Below the pieces are notes generated by a model that worked only from the letters and a program-made list of their open reading frames with translations, did not search any database and had not been told where the DNA came from. Of a stretch of 64,000 nt of DNA, positions 29,421-38,167 are shown in pieces (positions within the stretch are counted from its first letter, which is position 1; every line of letters begins with the position of its first letter). The translations under genes were made by a program, and so were the position numbers. This DNA comes from Acidobacteria bacterium OLB17. Lineage in GTDB: Bacteria; Acidobacteriota; Blastocatellia; Pyrinomonadales; Pyrinomonadaceae. The stretch spans positions 62,001-126,000 of the forward strand of contig LLEU01000030.1 of NCBI GenBank assembly GCA_001567505.1, read 5' to 3'.

Positions 29421-30173
29421 ATGACCAAATATGCTGTATTGGTGGTATTGCTTATCACGCATGGAGTCTTAATTGCTCAGGAGTCTAAGTCAATCACTTC
29501 GGAGCCGGTCGAGGTACTTGGACCTACACTGAGCGGCTTCTTCATAGGCACACTACCACGGTCCCGCGTGGCTGAGCTAAAAAGAGTAACGGTTACAATG
29601 GGGCGAACGGCCAGATATTGTGACCCAGAGTGTCTGATATCGACTTTTGGTTCGGAAACTTTCACTCTTGCCGAGTCGACGGCCTTCTTTGACAGGAGTA
29701 TCCATGCTTCGAACGGAGAAGACACTGTCCACTATGTGAGCCACCCGACCTTCTTTCCGTCAATTGTCGTTGGCAACTCCCTGTATATCTTCGCTGGAAA
29801 AGAACTGCAGGTGAATGTTGAGATCTTTAACCGGTTTACTAAGGCTGTGGCTTTCCGTATTGGTAAGGTCGGCGAAGCCGAGGACTTTGCAAGATTCTTT
29901 CTTGCAGCGACCTCAGAATATTTTGAACGAACCGATAATCTCGTCATCTCTCGGGTGGAGGATGTCCCTATCAACTTTCGTCGGATGAACCCTGGCGGAG
30001 AGATAAAGGTACGAGAGAAAGTGAGGCCGCCGATCGCTAGAGAAGTGGGAAAATGCTTTGAGGTCACTCTCTACGCGTGGGAGGCAAGTCTAGGTGAGGT
30101 TCTCAAATGGACGTTCAATGTGCGAAGGGATGGCCAACTTAGGGTTCAAAAAAAAGTTGTGGGCATAATCTGA
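29421..30173 (+). CDS. exported protein, putative immunity for the HExxH Rhs tip
   Basis: A 250-residue protein with a short signal peptide (MTKYAVLVVLLITHGVLIAQ). The mature part is mixed alpha/beta (VEVLGPTLSGFFIGTLPRSRVAEL, VEIFNRFTKAVAFRIGKVGEAEDFARFF) with one Cys pair near YCDPECL. It lies 35 bases after the second Rhs tip and is followed without a gap by the next Rhs core fragment (30174). Position suggests immunity; no family is recognised. It reads in a plausible codon pattern throughout, so it is very likely a real gene. Confidence 0.65.
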   Translation: MTKYAVLVVLLITHGVLIAQESKSITSEPVEVLGPTLSGFFIGTLPRSRVAELKRVTVTMGRTARYCDPECLISTFGSETFTLAESTAFFDRSIHASNGEDTVHYVSHPTFFPSIVVGNSLYIFAGKELQVNVEIFNRFTKAVAFRIGKVGEAEDFARFFLAATSEYFERTDNLVISRVEDVPINFRRMNPGGEIKVREKVRPPIAREVGKCFEVTLYAWEASLGEVLKWTFNVRRDGQLRVQKKVVGII

Positions 30174-31349
30174 AAGTACGTGCCTGCGACGGGCGAAACA
30201 ACCGTTTTTGTGTACGACGCATCTGGTAAGCTGGAGGCAGAATATTCGACCAATGTTGTTCCCGTGCAAGACGCGAAGGTGAGTTACCTGACAGCAGATC
30301 ATCTTGGCAGCCCTCGGATCACGACCGACGCCCTCGGACAAGTCATTTCAAGGCATGATTACCACCCATTCGGCGAAGAAATTTTTACTGCACAGCGAAC
30401 AACCGGATTAAATTATTCTGCCGATTCTGTAAGAAAACAATTCACCGGCTACGAACGCGACCCCGAAACCTCGCTCGACTTCGCCCAAGCTAGGATGTAC
30501 TCATACAGGTTGGGGAGATTTATAAGCGAAGATTCTTTCCCGGCTGATATTTTCACTCCCCAGACATGGAGCCGATATCAATATTGCTTAAATAATCCGC
30601 TACATTTTATCGATTCGTTGGGTCGATACGATGAGGATGTCCATCGGGACTTAGTGGCTGCCCTAGCTTATGTCGTTGGGTTCTCTGAAAGTCAAGGCAA
30701 TACCATCGCAAATGCCGATCAATGGCTCGATGATTCTCGGTCTGGACATACAGCAATGCCACTCGAAAACGGCCTTAGAGACTGGACCGGATATGAAGGG
30801 AGAAGGGATTACCACTTTACGACAGAGGCTCGTCGCCTAGAATTATGGGGTGCGTTCGAAGGAACAGCAATTCGGGGGTCCGGAGATGCTGCCTTGGAAG
30901 CTCTTGGGACATACCTGCATGCTGAACAAGATTCCTATTCACATGAGGGATTTGATCCAGGTCTTGGCCAGGTCGCCTCAGTTGGAGATAACTTAGATTT
31001 AAGGTCACCTATAAAAACCGTTCGTAATAGAATGAAGGAAATGGAAAAGTATGACAAAACGTGGAATGACCCAGAAAAAGCGGTTCAAATGGCGCGTGAT
31101 ACACTTGCGAAGCTATTAGCTGCGCGAAATCTACTAGACAAGACAAGACGAGTTGGGTCTCTCCAAACATCTGTTCCATGGGAAACCGATAAGTTTATCA
31201 ACGAGAAACTTCGCCTGTGGGCTAAGACAACCGGCACCACTCCTGAAGACGAACGCAACAAGAAGCGAAACATTCTTTTTGAGATCATGCAGTATGTCAC
31301 CGACTATCGGAGCCGCCAGAAGGATGACGATCAGAAGAAAAAGTTGTAG
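30174..31349 (+). CDS. displaced Rhs tip with DUF6765/phospholipase-C-like domain
   Basis: It begins directly after the preceding TGA with the end of an Rhs core (KYVPATGETTVFVYDASGKL, LTADHLGSPRITT, FGEEIFTAQ, FTGYERDPETSLDFAQARMYSYRLGRFISEDSF). The tip (about residue 150 on) contains HRDLVAALAYVVGF, NADQWLDDSRSGHTAMP, YHFTTEARRLELWGAF and ALGTYLHAEQDSYSHEGF. The spacing of His/Asp residues resembles DUF6765 and the zinc phospholipase C/S1-P1 nuclease fold, so a lipid- or nucleic-acid-hydrolysing toxin is inferred. It lacks an N-terminus and may be expressed only after recombination with the full-length rhs gene. Confidence 0.7.
   Translation, partial: KYVPATGETTVFVYDASGKLEAEYSTNVVPVQDAKVSYLTADHLGSPRITTDALGQVISRHDYHPFGEEIFTAQRTTGLNYSADSVRKQFTGYERDPETSLDFAQARMYSYRLGRFISEDSFPADIFTPQTWSRYQYCLNNPLHFIDSLGRYDEDVHRDLVAALAYVVGFSESQGNTIANADQWLDDSRSGHTAMPLENGLRDWTGYEGRRDYHFTTEARRLELWGAFEGTAIRGSGDAALEALGTYLHAEQDSYSHEGFDPGLGQVASVGDNLDLRSPIKTVRNRMKEMEKYDKTWNDPEKAVQMARDTLAKLLAARNLLDKTRRVGSLQTSVPWETDKFINEKLRLWAKTTGTTPEDERNKKRNILFEIMQYVTDYRSRQKDDDQKKKL
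30357..30457 (+). repeat. Rhs core repeat, copy B (101 bp)
   Basis: Second copy of the DYHPFGEEIFTAQRTTGLNY-coding segment, in the third Rhs unit. It can pair with copies A and C for tip exchange by homologous recombination. Confidence 0.8.
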
Positions 31350-31395
31350 TGGCAAATCGCACCGTACTCGTTTGCTCGCGCGCGGGAGCTTACTA

Positions 31396-31791
31396 ATGCG
31401 CTATTGGATTTATCTCATTCTGTGGTTGGGATACTCGGCCATTTATACGTTTCTTGTTTTCGCCTCGCTTGCCAACGGTCATGGAACGTTTCTTTTCGCA
31501 GATACACTTTTTGCATGGATCTTGTTTGTCGTAGCGGTAATATTTATTCCGTTGGCCGCCTCAAAATGTTATAGAGCGGTTTCGCTTGGATTCCTCCTTG
31601 GCTATTCGTTTGTATCGTTAGCATTTGTCATCGTGGAGCAAACTGGTAACGGCAATTTTGAACGCACTATAAAATTTGCAATTGAAAGGACGTCGGTTTT
31701 TGTGATTTCGTTCTGTTGGTTTCTGGTCGGCCAATCTCTCGCGTGGTTCTTACTATTTAGGATGACCTGGTCTAACAGAACAGGTCGGTGA
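31396..31791 (+). CDS. four-helix membrane protein, putative immunity for the phospholipase-like tip
   Basis: A 131-residue protein from the ATG at 31396 (MRYWIYLILWLGYSAIYTFLVF). Four transmembrane helices are visible: residues 3-23, about 34-54 (LFADTLFAWILFVVAVIFIPL), about 60-82 (AVSLGFLLGYSFVSLAFVIV) and about 98-122 (VFVISFCWFLVGQSLAWFLLF). A longer in-frame start at 31153 overlaps the Rhs tip and encodes non-natural sequence, so I reject it. A membrane immunity protein would fit a toxin that attacks phospholipid. The next Rhs core fragment follows 10 bases later. Confidence 0.65.
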   Translation: MRYWIYLILWLGYSAIYTFLVFASLANGHGTFLFADTLFAWILFVVAVIFIPLAASKCYRAVSLGFLLGYSFVSLAFVIVEQTGNGNFERTIKFAIERTSVFVISFCWFLVGQSLAWFLLFRMTWSNRTGR

Positions 31792-31800
31792 CGTCTAGTT

Positions 31801-32535
31801 TTGAGTGAGGTCGAGAATGTCACGCCTATGGGCGGCACAGCTTCGCAATCTTGGAAGCAGACGTTTACGTTCGACCGCTACGGGAATCGGCGTTTTGATG
31901 AGGCGAATACGACGATGCCTTCGTCATTTGTGAACCCGGCGGTAACGAACCCGACGATCAGCACTTCGAATAATCGTCTCACGTCGCAGGGATATTCCTA
32001 CGACGCGAGCGGCAATACCACGGCAGACGCAGGCGGCCAAACCTACGTTTACGACGCTGAGAACAAGATGATCTCAGCATCTAACAGCAGCGGAATCCTC
32101 GGCCAATATTCTTACGATGGAGACGGTAAACGCGTAAAGAAATACGTCCCCGGAACTGGCGAAACCACGATCTTTGTCTATGACGCGGGTGGAAAACCTA
32201 TCGGCGAATATTCAACTATCGTCGCCGCACCACAAGACGCAAAAGTCGCCTATCTTACATCCGACCATCTCGGAAGCCCAAGAATCAATACGGATCAAAC
32301 CGGCGCCGTCATCGCCCGCCACGATTACCACCCATTCGGAGAAGAAATCTTTACTGCACAGCGAACAACCGGATTAAATTACTCTGCCGATTCCGTAAGA
32401 AAACAATTCACCGGCTACGAACGCGACACCGAAACCGACCTCGACTTCGCCGAAGCCCGTATGTACGCCAACACCTATGGCCGCTTCACCGCAGTCGACC
32501 CGCACCTCGCATTCAGCCACGATCGCGGTACTTGA
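31801..32535 (+). pseudogene. Rhs core fragment without a toxin tip
   Basis: A 244-residue remnant with no N-terminus and no tip. It reads the late Rhs core (FTFDRYGNRRFDEANTT, YSYDGDGKRVKKYVPGTGETTIFVYD, LTSDHLGSPRINTDQ, FGEEIFTAQRTTG, FTGYERDTETDLDFAEARMYANTYGRFTAVDPHL) and then ends at SHDRGT. The toxin domain normally found after the VDPxG motif is missing, probably lost when the hsd operon (starting 46 bases later) came to lie here. Its 101-base segment 32323-32423 is nearly identical to the other cores, so it can serve as a recombination arm. Confidence 0.75.
32323..32423 (+). repeat. Rhs core repeat, copy C (101 bp)
   Basis: Third copy of the same segment, in the tipless fourth Rhs unit. 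It marks the right end of the Rhs array next to the hsd operon. Confidence 0.8.
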
Positions 32536-32580
32536 GCTTTGGTGGTATTTGGCCTTCGTTTATACTTGGATAAATAAACA

Positions 32581-34179
32581 ATGGCAAGAGCGAAAAAGTC
32601 CAATACCCACGAACCCTTAGAAAGAAAACTTTGGAAGGCCGCAGACAAGCTGAGAAAGAATATTGACGCTGCAGAGTACAAGCATGTCGTTCTCGGGCTG
32701 ATTTTCCTGAAGTACATTTCCGACGCTTTCGAAGAACTTCACGACCGGCTTAAAAAGGGCGAAGGTGAGCTTGCCGGAGCCGATCCCGAAGACAAGAACG
32801 AGTACATCGCGGAGAAGGTCTTTTATGTTCCTGCGACGGCGCGATGGTCTTACATCCAATCGCGGGCGAAGTTGCCGACGGTCGGCAAGGACGTTGACGA
32901 CGCGATGGAGGCAATCGAGAAGGACAATCCGTCACTTCGTGGAGTTCTACCTAAGGCGTTCGCACAAGAGCGTTTGGACAAGGCGAGTTTGGGCGGACTG
33001 ATCGACCTGATCTCCGGTGCGGCACTTGGCACAAAAGAGGCGCGGAGCAAAGATGTGCTTGGCCGCGTTTACGAATACTTCCTCGGAGAATTCGCCCTTG
33101 CCGAGGGCAAGAAAGGCGGACAGTTCTACACGCCGGGGAGCGTCGTTCGATTGCTTGTCGCAATGCTCGAACCATATGAAGGCCGCGTGTTCGATCCCTG
33201 CTGTGGCTCAGGCGGGATGTTTATCCAGTCAGAAAAGTTTATCGCGGCACACAGCGATCATTACAAAAACGGTAACGGCAAAAAGCTTGCGATCGATCCC
33301 AAAGACCGTATTTCCATTTACGGGCAGGAGAGCAACCAGACCACTTGGCGGCTGGCGAAGATGAACCTTGCGATTCGCGGGATCGACTCAACGAACGTGC
33401 GCTGGAATAACGAGGGATCGTTCCTCAACGACGCACACAAGGACCTCAAGGCAGACTTTGTTATCGCCAATCCGCCGTTTAACGATAGCGACTGGTCAGG
33501 TGAGCTTTTGCGAGAAGATGCCCGTTGGAAGGTGACGGGCAAGAATCTGCCGCCGCCGGTGAACAACGCCAACTACGGCTGGATTCAGCACTTCCTTTTT
33601 CACCTTGCGCCGCAGGGCGTGGCTGGATTCGTCTTGGCGAAAGGTTCGCTTACGTCAAAGACCAACAACGAGGGCGAGATTCGTAAAAGCCTGATCGAGG
33701 CCGATCTTGTCGATTGCATAGTAAACCTTCCGGCCAAGCTGTTCCTAAATACGCAGATCCCCGCGTGTCTCTGGTTCCTGCGACGGGGAAAACAGCACCG
33801 CAAGGGCGAAATACTTTTCATCGACGCTCGCAATCACGGCTTTCTCGTAAACCGCCGAAACCGTGATCTTTCCGACGAAGACATCGAGCAGATCGCCGGA
33901 ACGTATCACAACTGGCGAACGAGCGATGACGGCTACGAAGATGTGGCCGGATTCTGCAAGAGCGTTCCCGTCGCGGAGGTGGAACGTCTCGGCCACGTTC
34001 TCACGCCGGGACGTTACGTCGGCCTTCCCGATGAAGAGGACGATTTCGATTTCCCGACGCGCTTTGCGTCATTAAAGGCCGAACTCGAAAGTCAGATGTC
34101 AGAGGAAGCCGAACTGAATGAGCGGATTTTAAAGAATCTGGCGGGTATAAAAATACCGCCTCAGGAAACGGCGGTTTAA
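32581..34179 (+). CDS. hsdM: type I restriction-modification methyltransferase subunit HsdM
   Basis: A 532-residue N6-adenine methyltransferase, the modification subunit of a type I R-M complex. The N-terminal helical HsdM_N domain ([31 protein letters not shown]) is followed by motif [12 protein letters not shown] at residues 204-214 and catalytic motif IV NPPF at 297-300. [15 protein letters not shown] segment near residue 176 is typical of the family. It is first of the locus hsdM - Abi - AlbA_2 - hsdS - DUF3644 - hsdR. The last codons form a hairpin (ACCGCC at 34155, GGCGGT at 34170) followed by TTAAAAA, which may attenuate read-through. Confidence 0.95.
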   Translation: MARAKKSNTHEPLERKLWKAADKLRKNIDAAEYKHVVLGLIFLKYISDAFEELHDRLKKGEGELAGADPEDKNEYIAEKVFYVPATARWSYIQSRAKLPTVGKDVDDAMEAIEKDNPSLRGVLPKAFAQERLDKASLGGLIDLISGAALGTKEARSKDVLGRVYEYFLGEFALAEGKKGGQFYTPGSVVRLLVAMLEPYEGRVFDPCCGSGGMFIQSEKFIAAHSDHYKNGNGKKLAIDPKDRISIYGQESNQTTWRLAKMNLAIRGIDSTNVRWNNEGSFLNDAHKDLKADFVIANPPFNDSDWSGELLREDARWKVTGKNLPPPVNNANYGWIQHFLFHLAPQGVAGFVLAKGSLTSKTNNEGEIRKSLIEADLVDCIVNLPAKLFLNTQIPACLWFLRRGKQHRKGEILFIDARNHGFLVNRRNRDLSDEDIEQIAGTYHNWRTSDDGYEDVAGFCKSVPVAEVERLGHVLTPGRYVGLPDEEDDFDFPTRFASLKAELESQMSEEAELNERILKNLAGIKIPPQETAV

Positions 34180-34188
34180 AAATCAGAA

Positions 34189-34282
34189 CCCGACAACTTG
34201 AATTACTTCAGAGGCTGCCGGGAATAGGTCCGGGAAATAAATAACCCGACAGCTTGAATTGCTTCAGGGGCTGCCGGGAATA
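34189..34282 (+). repeat. tandem pair of 38-bp hairpin repeats after hsdM
   Basis: Copies at 34189-34226 and 34245-34282 (56-bp period) differ at only a few bases. Each begins CCCGACA and ends CTGCCGGGAATA, so the ends can pair (CCCGACAGC with GCTGCCGGG, one mismatch), with an inner TGAA/TTCA stem. They look like a small REP-type family or a pair of attenuator hairpins between hsdM and the Abi gene. Confidence 0.6.
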
Positions 34283-34325
34283 CTGTATAGCTAATATATA
34301 ACGTATTCTGAAAGAATGCAAGAGA

Positions 34326-35015
34326 ATGTTTATGCGATTTAGCGAATTCGAAAATATCATGTCCAGCCCGCGAATAGCAAGGTATTTACTTGCTGTTGGC
34401 GGAGATTCTCGTCTGGCCATGACGCTATATCGCAAGAACTTGCGGCTTTCTCAGGAGCTATTCACGGTCATTAGCTGTTTTGAGGTAACACTGCGAAACC
34501 GGATTGATCGGCTCTACGCGACGACTCATGGAAATGATTGGCTTCGTGACAGCTCTAACAATGGCGGAATGTTCGATAACAACAATTGCCGCCAAACGAA
34601 GCTACTGATTCAGAGATCAGTAAGCAGGCTCGGAAACAACTATCTGCCCGAAAAGCTGTTAGCGGAAATGGACTTTGGGTTTTGGAGATACTTGTTCGCC
34701 CAGCCTCAATTTTACGCGGGTGGTCAGGTCTTGCTTAGTGTGTTTCCGGCTAAGCCAAGAAGTACACCCGTAATCCAATACAATCACACTTTCGTTTTTA
34801 ATCAGTTGGGATTGATAAATAACCTGCGAAACCGAATCGCTCATCACGAGCCAATATGTTTTCTGGGCGGTCAGCCGGTCAAGGACACTACGTATGCCCG
34901 ACAGCACTACAACCTGATATTGCAGCTTTTCCAATGGATGAGCGTTGACGAAGCGGCTCTACTGTATGGACTGGATCACATTAATACCGTATGCAACGAG
35001 ATTGATGCATTATGA
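34326..35015 (+). CDS. Abi-family (HEPN-type) abortive infection protein
   Basis: A 229-residue helical protein. The N-terminal part (FSEFENIMSSPRIARYLLAVGGDSRLAMTLYRKNLRLSQELF) and the motif LRNRIAHHEP near residue 175 are those of Abi_2/AbiD-like proteins. The RxxxxH signature (RNRIAHHE) is the HEPN RNase motif. Such proteins are thought to cut RNA and stop growth on phage infection. It sits between hsdM and hsdS, where other type I loci also carry linked defence genes. The start codon is the ATG at 34326; MRF two codons later is equally possible. Confidence 0.78.
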   Translation: MFMRFSEFENIMSSPRIARYLLAVGGDSRLAMTLYRKNLRLSQELFTVISCFEVTLRNRIDRLYATTHGNDWLRDSSNNGGMFDNNNCRQTKLLIQRSVSRLGNNYLPEKLLAEMDFGFWRYLFAQPQFYAGGQVLLSVFPAKPRSTPVIQYNHTFVFNQLGLINNLRNRIAHHEPICFLGGQPVKDTTYARQHYNLILQLFQWMSVDEAALLYGLDHINTVCNEIDAL

Positions 35016-35025
35016 ATGATTAACA

Positions 35026-35966
35026 ATGATAGTTCCCAAAACATTAGAAGAAATCAATCAGATGATCGCCGATGGTGTTGAGGAAAACATCAGTCTTGAT
35101 TACAAGGCGGCTGATGCTCTACAAAATACTGATGGCAAGAAGAAGGAAATCGCCAAGGATGTGAGTGCGATGGCAAATTCCGCAGGCGGCGTAATCATTT
35201 ATGGAGTCAAAGAATCTGACGATGAAAAACGAAAACATCTCCCGGAAACGATAACCCCGATTGATTGTCGCACGTTTTCAAAGGAACAACTGGAACAGAT
35301 TATTAACGGCAATGTTAGCCCTAAGATTGAAGGCCTGTTGATTCACCCTATTTCTACTGGGAATGAGTTTGATGTTGTTTACGTAGTGGAAGTTCCACAA
35401 GGTGATACGGCGCATCAGAACACAAAAGATCGGCGTTATTACAAACGTCAGAATTTCATATCGGAACCGATGTTGGATCATGAAATTCGGGACGTAATGA
35501 ATCGTTCGGAGCACCCGAAGATCGAGCTGCTATTCGAGATCGTTAAAGAAACTTACGAGACTAATTTGGAGGTGCGCCCCTTTAATATTGGAAGGGTTTA
35601 TGCGAACTATATTAATTTTTTGTTGTTCTTGCCGAGGAACTTGTCGAAGGTTCAAGTGGCTACAATAATCCAAGTGACGAGCTAGTAGAAGTTTGGGGCG
35701 AAAATACGCACCGTGATTATGTGGATTCAAGGTCGCGCGGATTGTACACTCACACAATTTATGGTCCCGCCAGATTTGAACCGGTTTTACCCGGTCTGTA
35801 TGGCAGAGCTACTAAGATCAGAGTTAAGCGGAAAATTGAGCAAGACGAAACCGCCGTTTCAGAACATGAGATCACATGGACTGTTTATGCGGACAATGCT
35901 TCTCCAAGGGTTGGTTCTATAAAGTTAAAAGATATCCGTGTAATAGAAAAGGAAGAAGAGTATTAA
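35026..35966 (+). CDS. AlbA_2 (Schlafen-like) putative ATP-binding/DNA-binding protein, apparent frameshift
   Basis: The N-terminal 150 residues are an AlbA_2 domain: EENISLDYKAADAL, KEIAKDVSAMANSAGGVIIYGVKE, VVYVVEVPQGDTAH, DRRYYKRQNF. AlbA_2 proteins occur in Schlafen-like and transcription-regulator contexts and in defence loci. The frame breaks in the T6 run at 35616-35621. One extra T restores INFFVVLAEELVEGSSGYNN and runs to the TAA at 35964-35966 (ending RVIEKEEEY), giving about 313 residues. The C-terminal half has no domain I recognise. It lies 10 bases after the Abi gene and abuts hsdS. Confidence 0.75.
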
Positions 35967-35976
35967 TATCCAACTA

Positions 35977-37194
35977 ATAAGTCAATGGAAAGAACAGCGT
36001 CTAGGTGATCTAACAATAAAGATCGGAAGTGGAGCGACGCCGACCGGAGGAAGCAATTCGTATAAGTTGGAGGGCATTCCGCTTATTCGGAGTCAAAATG
36101 TTCTCGATCTCGCGTTCTCGTATGACGGTCTCGCATATTTAGACGAGGATCAAGCTAACGCTTTGAAAAATGTCACCGTTCAACACAATGACGTTCTCCT
36201 TAACATAACGGGTGATAGTGTTGCTCGTGTATGTATGGTTCCCGATAAGATTGTTCCAGCGCGAGTTAATCAACATGTTGCGATTATCCGAGCAGACGAA
36301 AATAAGCTTGATAGCAGTTTTTTGCTTTACTACCTACAAGCAGTCAAAGAGACACTTTTGATGCAGGCAGAGATAGGGGCTACGCGTAACGCTTTGACCA
36401 AGAGAATGCTTGAGGACTTCCCGGTATATGCCCCTAAAGTTGAGGAGCAGCGGGCGATTGCGGAAGTTCTCAGCAGTTTGGATGACAAGATCGATCTGCT
36501 CCACCGCCAAAACAAAACCCTCGAATCCCTTGCCGAAACCCTCTTCCGCCACTGGTTTCTGCCTGTGCCAGCCTGTGCAGACAGGCGAGACACGCAGACA
36601 GGCATCGACCAAGCCAAAGACGAATGGGAAGAAGGAACGCTCGCCGATTTCGCTTATAACATCCGGGACAGCATTAAGCCCTCGAAGATTGCACCCGATA
36701 CAAAATATGTCGGCTTGGAACACATCGAGCGAAAGCACTTGGCGCTACATGCTTTCGGTACCGGCTCAGACGTTGAGAGTAACAAATCTGTATTCCGAAA
36801 ACACGACATTCTATTTGGAAAGCTCCGTCCTTATTTTCACAAGGTGTGCTTCGCGCCATTCGACGGTATTTGTTCAACAGATATTCTCGTTATTCGTCCT
36901 AAGGCTCGAAATTTTTTTGCCTTTTCTCTTATGGCCTTCTTCCAAAAGGAGGTTGTCGATCACTCCGACATGGCATCCGAAGGAACCCGAATGCCACGAA
37001 CGAATTGGAAAATTCTAAGCAGTTATCCATTGCCGATCCCAGACGACGAAACTATGGCCCGGTTTAATGAAACTATTCAGCCGATAATCGAAAAGATCGA
37101 AGCAAACATTAGTCAGATCGCATCCCTGGCTAGGACTCGGGACGACCTTTTGCCAAAAATGATGACCGGAGAAGCGAGGACAACTTACGCCTAA
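35977..37194 (+). CDS. hsdS: type I restriction-modification specificity subunit HsdS
   Basis: About 405 residues with the two target-recognition domains of HsdS. TRD1 starts QWKEQRLGDL, KIGSGATPTGG and holds GIPLIRSQNV and NDVLLNITGDSVARVC. The first conserved helix follows (EEQRAIAEVLSSLDDKIDLLHRQNKTLESLAETLFRHWF). TRD2 (TLADFAYNIRDSIKPSKI) and the C-terminal helix (IEKIEANISQIASLARTRDDLLPKMMTGEA) complete it. No ATG lies in frame at the expected start; the sequence reads ATA AGT CAA TGG at 35977, exactly where ATG would give MSQWKEQRLGDL, so the start is uncertain (TTG 36067 would delete conserved residues). A 15-residue palindrome-derived insert interrupts the helix end at 36557-36603. 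Confidence 0.88.
   Translation: MSQWKEQRLGDLTIKIGSGATPTGGSNSYKLEGIPLIRSQNVLDLAFSYDGLAYLDEDQANALKNVTVQHNDVLLNITGDSVARVCMVPDKIVPARVNQHVAIIRADENKLDSSFLLYYLQAVKETLLMQAEIGATRNALTKRMLEDFPVYAPKVEEQRAIAEVLSSLDDKIDLLHRQNKTLESLAETLFRHWFLPVPACADRRDTQTGIDQAKDEWEEGTLADFAYNIRDSIKPSKIAPDTKYVGLEHIERKHLALHAFGTGSDVESNKSVFRKHDILFGKLRPYFHKVCFAPFDGICSTDILVIRPKARNFFAFSLMAFFQKEVVDHSDMASEGTRMPRTNWKILSSYPLPIPDDETMARFNETIQPIIEKIEANISQIASLARTRDDLLPKMMTGEARTTYA
36557..36603 (+). repeat. in-frame palindromic element 1, inside hsdS
   Basis: A 45-base insertion codes LPVPACADRRDTQTG between FRHWF and IDQAKDEWEEG; without it the protein matches the usual HsdS helix-to-TRD2 junction. It starts CTGCCTGTGC and ends CACGCAGACAGGC, with an inner perfect palindrome GCCTGTGCAGACAGGC. 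The ends match elements 2 and 3, so it looks like a nested copy. Confidence 0.75.
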
Positions 37195-37255
37195 GAAACG
37201 AAACCGAAAAGTAGGATCGATCAAAAGCGAGCTTCTAACAAAATCCCGCGAGGCC

Positions 37256-38167
37256 ATGTTGTGCGCGGTTCAAATATTCAACAATCCCGCAATAGTTTTT
37301 AAGTCAGAAAGTTTTATTGTCCTTTCAACGATTGCTTGGACATACTTGCTCCACGCTTACTATCGATCAACACAGGTAGATTACAGGTATTTCACGCAAG
37401 GACCGAAACGGAAGAAATACGACACGACGAAACGCGGCTCATACAAATATTGGGAACTTGAGCGATGCCTTGACGACAACAACTGTCCGGTCGATGCGAT
37501 TTCAAAGGCCAACCTCAAGTTTCTGATCGGGCTTCGCCACGAGATCGAGCACCAGATGACGACCAGAATAGATGAGTATTTGTCAGCCCGATTTCAGGCT
37601 TGTTGCTTGAATTACAACAGATACATTCGCGAGTTGTTTGGTGACAATTTTGGAATCGACAAGCACTTGTCCTTTTCGCTTCAATTTTCTTCGATCTCCG
37701 AGGACCACGCCAATCAAATAAAGGAATTCGACGAACTGCCAAAGAACATTGCGGCTTATATCAAAGCGTTTGATGATGAACTATCCCAAGACGACTTCAA
37801 TAGTTCCGCATATTCATATAGGGTGCTATATGTTCCGAAGACCGTTAATCGAAAGGGTCAGGCGGACAAGGTGATCGAGTTTCTTTCGGCAGACTCGGAA
37901 GAGGCCAAGTCCCTGAACAATGAATATGTAGTCATAAAAGACCGGGAGCGCCCGAAGCATCGCCCGAAAGAAATCGTTGATATCATGAAGGCCGATGGAT
38001 TCCCGAATTTCTCAATGCACTGGCACACCAAGCTTTGGCGCGAAAAGGATGCAAAAAAACCTGCAAAAGGATTTGGCGTTGATGTTGCGGGAACCTGGTA
38101 CTGGTACGACCAATGGCTTGACGAAGTGGAGAAATACTGCGTTGCTCAAGGGAATAAGTTCAAATAA
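37256..38167 (+). CDS. DUF3644 (HEPN-like) protein linked to type I R-M
   Basis: A 303-residue protein of the DUF3644 kind. N-terminal VQIFNNPAIVFKSESFIVLSTIAWTYLLHAYY, then FLIGLRHEIEHQMT with an RxxxxH-like RHEIEH motif typical of HEPN folds. A C-terminal part follows (HRPKEIVDIMKADGFPNFSMHWHTKLWR, WYWYDQWLDEV) that resembles a winged-helix effector-domain HTH. The family is often found beside R-M genes and is presumed to act in defence. Conserved residues SELLTKSREA lie just upstream in frame without a normal start codon, so the true start may be farther 5'. The stop TAA at 38165 overlaps the hsdR ATG by one base. Confidence 0.75.
   Translation: MLCAVQIFNNPAIVFKSESFIVLSTIAWTYLLHAYYRSTQVDYRYFTQGPKRKKYDTTKRGSYKYWELERCLDDNNCPVDAISKANLKFLIGLRHEIEHQMTTRIDEYLSARFQACCLNYNRYIRELFGDNFGIDKHLSFSLQFSSISEDHANQIKEFDELPKNIAAYIKAFDDELSQDDFNSSAYSYRVLYVPKTVNRKGQADKVIEFLSADSEEAKSLNNEYVVIKDRERPKHRPKEIVDIMKADGFPNFSMHWHTKLWREKDAKKPAKGFGVDVAGTWYWYDQWLDEVEKYCVAQGNKFK

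Noticed and set aside
31153..31395. 81-codon upstream extension of the four-helix membrane protein
   Set aside because: It lies inside the third Rhs tip in another frame and has no natural protein features.
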